Below, piece after piece: positions 59,551 to 64,000 of a stretch of 64,000 bases of DNA (the first letter of the stretch is position 1; the number at the start of each line of letters is the position of its first letter). The stretch lies in contig JANQGQ010000021.1 of NCBI GenBank assembly GCA_028277185.1, forward strand, positions 1 through 64,000, given 5' to 3'. This stretch comes from Woeseiaceae bacterium (GTDB lineage Bacteria; Pseudomonadota; Gammaproteobacteria; Steroidobacterales; Woeseiaceae). Below the pieces are notes generated by a model that saw only the letters and a list, made by a program, of their open reading frames with translations, was not told the DNA's origin and searched no databases. Made by a program: the position numbers and the translations under genes.

Positions 59551-62500
59551 GCCGGCCATTCGTTCATCTCAGTCTGCACTCGGAGTATTCGCTCGTCGAT
59601 TCGACCGTGCGCATTCCGGCGCTCATCGCGGCCGCCGCGGCCGACGGCATGCCGGCCGTTGCGCTGACGGACCAGAGCAACCTGTTCGGCATGGTCAAGT
59701 TTTACCGCCGGGCGCTCGATGCAGGCGTCAAGCCGCTGGTCGGAGCCGACATTCACATCCGGAACGATGCCGATCGCGCGCGACCGTACCGGCTGTTGTT
59801 GTACTGCCAGAACGACGCGGGCTATCGCAATCTGTCCGAACTGCTCACGCGTGCCTACACCCAGGGCCAGGAGCGTGGGCAGCCGCTCGTGCATCGCGAG
59901 TGGTTGACGCCGGACACGGCTCGCGGGCTCATCGCCCTGTCGGGCGCTTCGCAGGGCGACGTCGGTCACGCGCTGATTGCCGGGCACGATGCCGAGGCCC
60001 GGGCGGCGCTCGACGGGTGGCTCGAACTGTTCGGCGATCGCTTCTATCTCGAACTCACGCGGACCGGGCGCGCCGACGAAGAACGCTGCGTGCAGGAGTC
60101 GCTACGCCTCGCGAGCGTTGCGGGCGTCCCGGTCGTCGCAACCAACGACGTCCGGTTTCTCGAGGCCGAAGACTTCAACGCGCACGAAGCTCGCGTGTGC
60201 ATACACGAGGGCCGCGGACTCGCTGATCCCGATCGGTCGCGGCGCTACAGTCGCGATCAGTACTTGAAAAGCGGGGCCAGCATGTGTGCCCTGTTCGCCG
60301 ATATCCCCGAAGCCATCGACAACACGGTCGAAATCGCCAAACGGCTGAGTTTCGACCTCAAGCTCGGAGAGAGCGTACTGCCTGCTTTCCCGGTCCCCGA
60401 CGGGCAGGACGAAGCCGGCTATCTGACCGCCACGGCGGAGCAGCGGCTCGAAGGCAAGCTCGAAGATGTCCTCGCCGATGCCGGGGATACGCGCGATGCC
60501 CGCGCTGCGACGTACCGGGAACGGCTGGCCCGCGAGCTGGACGTAATCAGGACCATGGGTTTCCCCGGCTACTTCCTGATCGTGGCGGACTTCATTGCCT
60601 GGGCGCGGGACAACGACGTTCCGGTCGGGCCGGGACGGGGGTCCGGCGCGGGGTCGCTGGTTGCCTGGGTGCTGGGCATCACCGATCTCGACCCGATAGA
60701 GCACGATCTCCTGTTCGAGCGCTTCCTGAATCCCGAGCGCGTTTCGATGCCGGACTTCGACGTCGACTTCTGCATGGAAGGGCGCGATCGGGTGATCGAG
60801 TATGTCGCGGAGCGCTACGGGCGCGAGCGCGTCGCCCAGATCATCACCTTCGGCACGATGGCCGCCAAGGCCGTGATCCGCGACAGCGGCAGGGTGCTCG
60901 GCCAGCCCTACGGTTTCGTCGATCGCATCGCGAAGCAGGTGCCGTTCGAAGTCGGTATGACGCTCGACAAGGCGCTGGAGCAGTCGTCGGAACTGTCGGA
61001 GATGTACGCGAACGACGAGGAAGTCGCCGAGATCATCGATCTGGCGCGTTCGCTGGAGGGGCTGGCCCGCAATGCCGGCAAGCATGCCGGCGGCGTCGTT
61101 ATTGCCCCCGGAAAGCTCACCGACTTCACGCCGCTGTACTGCGAGGAGGGCGGCGCCAACGTCGTCACCCAACTCGACAAAGACGATGTCGAGGCGGCCG
61201 GTCTCGTGAAGTTCGACTTTCTCGGCCTCAGGACGCTGACGATCATCGACTGGTCCGAGCGCATCATCAACGACGGCCGGGAAGACGACGCGTTCGACAT
61301 CAACGCCATTCCGGCACGGGATCCGAGGACGTTCGAACTCTTGCAGAGCAGCCGGACGGCAGCCGTGTTTCAGCTCGAGTCGGCGGGGATGCGCGACCTC
61401 ATCAAGCGTCTCAAGCCCGATCAGTTCGACGATCTGGTCGCGCTGGTCGCGTTGTTTCGCCCGGGACCGCTGCAGTCGGGCATGGTGGACGACTTCATTT
61501 CCCGCAAGCATTCGCGCGGCGACGTCGAGATCGACTACCTGCATCCCGATCTGCAGCCGGTCCTCAAAGAGACCTACGGCGTCATCCTCTATCAGGAGCA
61601 GGTGATGCAGATCGCGCAGGTTCTCGCCGGCTACACGCTGGGCGGCGCCGACCTGCTGCGCCGGGCCATGGGCAAGAAGAAGCCCGAGGAGATGGCCAAG
61701 CAGCGCGAGATCTTCGTCAGCGGAGCGACCGAGCGCGGCGTCGAGGAACGCACCGCAACCCATATCTTCGATCTGATGGAAAAGTTCGCGGGCTATGGCT
61801 TCAACAAGTCGCACTCGGCGGCATACGCGGTGTTGTCGTACCAGACGGCCTATCTGAAGGCGCACTATCCGGCGGCGTTCATGGCGGCCGTCATGAGCGC
61901 CGATCTCGATCACACGGACCGGCTGGTTACGCTCAAGGACGACTGCAGGCAGCTCGGTCTCGCGATCCTTCCACCGGACGTGAATCGGTCGCAATACCAT
62001 TTCAGCGTCGCCGACGAACGTTCCATCCTCTACGGTCTGGGCGCGATCAAGGGTGTCGGCCGGGCAGCCGTCGAGGCACTGATCGCCGAGCGTGAGCGCA
62101 ACGGTCCGTTTTCCGATCTCGCCGGGTTCTGCCGGCGCGTCGACTCCGACAAACTGAATCGCCGGACACTCGAGGCAATGGTCAAGTCGGGTGCCCTGGA
62201 CGGTTTCGGAGAGACCCGGCGCGGGCTGATGCATCAGGTGGCGGAAGCGCTGAAGGGTGCCGACCAGGCCGCGCGCGCGGCCGCCGCCGGGCAGAACGAT
62301 CTCTTCGGCCTCGACGCGCCGGCGCCCAGCGAGGCACCGCCGGTCCGAATGTCCGAATGGCCCGAGCCACTCAAGCTCAGCAACGAGAAGGAGGCGCTCG
62401 GCCTTTACCTGACGGGTCATCCGTTTCACGCCGTTCGCCGCGACGCACGCTACTTCGTCGACGGCAAGCTCGGCGATCTGGCCGAGGAATCGCCGCCGGA

Positions 62501-63050
62501 GACGACAGGCGGCGAACGCGACTATGCCCGGGCGCGGCGTGAAGTCACGATCGCCGGTCTGATCGTCGACGTACGGAAACGCGGTAACCGCTTCAGCATC
62601 GTTCTCGACGACGATACCGGCCGAATGGAGGTGGCATTGTTCTCCGAGGCCTTCGAAGAGCACAAGCATCTGCTCGTGAAGGACGAGATCGTCGTTGTCG
62701 GCGGCACGCTGCGTTACGACGACTTCATCTCGGCGTGGTCGCTGAACGCCAGGTCCGTCGTGACGATAGACAGGGTGATCGAAAGCCGCGCTGAGAGCAT
62801 GCTGCTGAAGATTGCACCGAACGGACACGGCGAGCGCCTGCTCGCCGATCTCCACGAGCTGCTCAAGCCTTACCGGCAGGGCAGCTGCGGCGTCGCCGTC
62901 GACTATGCCGGCGACACGGCGGCGGTGCGGTTGACTCTGGGCCCGGAGTGGAGTGTGCGGCCGAGTCGTGAGTTGCGCGACAGGCTGGAGGAACTGCTCG
63001 GCCCCGACGGTGTGCGCCTGAGCTACGCAAGGACCCGGGAAATCATGTAA
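59547..63050 (+). CDS. dnaE: DNA polymerase III alpha subunit
   Basis: An 1167-residue replicative polymerase, the size of E. coli DnaE. The PHP domain begins [15 protein letters not shown]; the catalytic aspartates lie in [14 protein letters not shown] (about 410) and further in the palm. [12 protein letters not shown] and [14 protein letters not shown] are diagnostic, and an OB-fold lies near residue 1000 ([20 protein letters not shown]). ATG 59547 has GGGAGG upstream and overlaps the rnhB stop. Confidence 0.97.
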   Translation: MSRPFVHLSLHSEYSLVDSTVRIPALIAAAAADGMPAVALTDQSNLFGMVKFYRRALDAGVKPLVGADIHIRNDADRARPYRLLLYCQNDAGYRNLSELLTRAYTQGQERGQPLVHREWLTPDTARGLIALSGASQGDVGHALIAGHDAEARAALDGWLELFGDRFYLELTRTGRADEERCVQESLRLASVAGVPVVATNDVRFLEAEDFNAHEARVCIHEGRGLADPDRSRRYSRDQYLKSGASMCALFADIPEAIDNTVEIAKRLSFDLKLGESVLPAFPVPDGQDEAGYLTATAEQRLEGKLEDVLADAGDTRDARAATYRERLARELDVIRTMGFPGYFLIVADFIAWARDNDVPVGPGRGSGAGSLVAWVLGITDLDPIEHDLLFERFLNPERVSMPDFDVDFCMEGRDRVIEYVAERYGRERVAQIITFGTMAAKAVIRDSGRVLGQPYGFVDRIAKQVPFEVGMTLDKALEQSSELSEMYANDEEVAEIIDLARSLEGLARNAGKHAGGVVIAPGKLTDFTPLYCEEGGANVVTQLDKDDVEAAGLVKFDFLGLRTLTIIDWSERIINDGREDDAFDINAIPARDPRTFELLQSSRTAAVFQLESAGMRDLIKRLKPDQFDDLVALVALFRPGPLQSGMVDDFISRKHSRGDVEIDYLHPDLQPVLKETYGVILYQEQVMQIAQVLAGYTLGGADLLRRAMGKKKPEEMAKQREIFVSGATERGVEERTATHIFDLMEKFAGYGFNKSHSAAYAVLSYQTAYLKAHYPAAFMAAVMSADLDHTDRLVTLKDDCRQLGLAILPPDVNRSQYHFSVADERSILYGLGAIKGVGRAAVEALIAERERNGPFSDLAGFCRRVDSDKLNRRTLEAMVKSGALDGFGETRRGLMHQVAEALKGADQAARAAAAGQNDLFGLDAPAPSEAPPVRMSEWPEPLKLSNEKEALGLYLTGHPFHAVRRDARYFVDGKLGDLAEESPPETTGGERDYARARREVTIAGLIVDVRKRGNRFSIVLDDDTGRMEVALFSEAFEEHKHLLVKDEIVVVGGTLRYDDFISAWSLNARSVVTIDRVIESRAESMLLKIAPNGHGERLLADLHELLKPYRQGSCGVAVDYAGDTAAVRLTLGPEWSVRPSRELRDRLEELLGPDGVRLSYARTREIM

Positions 63051-63092
63051 GGTCGCCGATTGGCGAGCTTGCCCTGGCCGGGGCGCAGGACC

Positions 63093-64000
<908 letters not shown>

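Overview
The window looks like chromosome of a GC-rich (visibly above 60 percent) free-living gammaproteobacterium. The evidence is a complete MSHA-type pilus locus, PhoB/PhoR/PhoU/Pst, glnD-dapD-yffB, the rpsB-tsf-pyrH-frr-uppS-cdsA-rseP-bamA-skp-lpxD-fabZ-lpxA-lpxB-rnhB-dnaE-accA chain, and lipid A and outer-membrane genes. I cannot assign a genus; the gene repertoire is compatible with deep-branching gammaproteobacteria rather than enterics or Vibrio.

Region 1 (about 1-0.4 kb) is accessory: a possible 3' end of an IS110-like transposase, nested perfect inverted repeats and a 20-bp tandem repeat. Region 2 (0.4-16 kb) is dense in cyclic-di-GMP signalling. It holds a soluble GGDEF cyclase, a 7TM/multi-PAS histidine kinase facing a response regulator with an N-terminal HTH, a FleQ-like sigma-54 activator without receiver domain, a blue-light LOV-GGDEF cyclase, and two paralogous pairs of GGDEF-EAL protein plus HDOD protein. 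Region 3 (16-26.3 kb, all minus strand) is a compact MSHA pilus locus: mshI(PilM-like)-mshI2(PilN-like)-J-K-L-E-G, then pilin genes A-C-D-O-P, ending with an atypical CsrA/RsmA-like gene. The MshE ATPase carries the MshEN c-di-GMP-binding repeats, so the cyclases next door have an obvious candidate effector. The pilin gene has its own upstream region with two good CRP/Vfr-type sites.

Region 4 (26.6-35.3 kb): a CadC-like winged-helix/TPR regulator, a small membrane protein, YoaA helicase-TsaB, and phoB-(18-codon leader ORF)-phoR-phoU-dsbB. A perfect 16-bp palindrome overlaps the phoU promoter. Region 5 (35.3-46 kb): pstSCAB sits between dapE and yffB-dapD-glnD-map, splitting a lysine/nitrogen gene neighbourhood. 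Region 6 (46-64 kb) is the conserved translation/envelope/lipid A/replication chain, in the usual order except that dxr is missing between cdsA and rseP; accA runs off the right edge.

Functionally, most of the window is ordinary core genome. The unusual part is 0-26 kb, where light, phosphorelay and other inputs converge on c-di-GMP turnover next to a pilus whose motor should bind c-di-GMP, together with a CsrA-like regulator in the pilin operon and CRP-like sites in front of it. All functional calls come from reading motifs and gene order; no database search was run.
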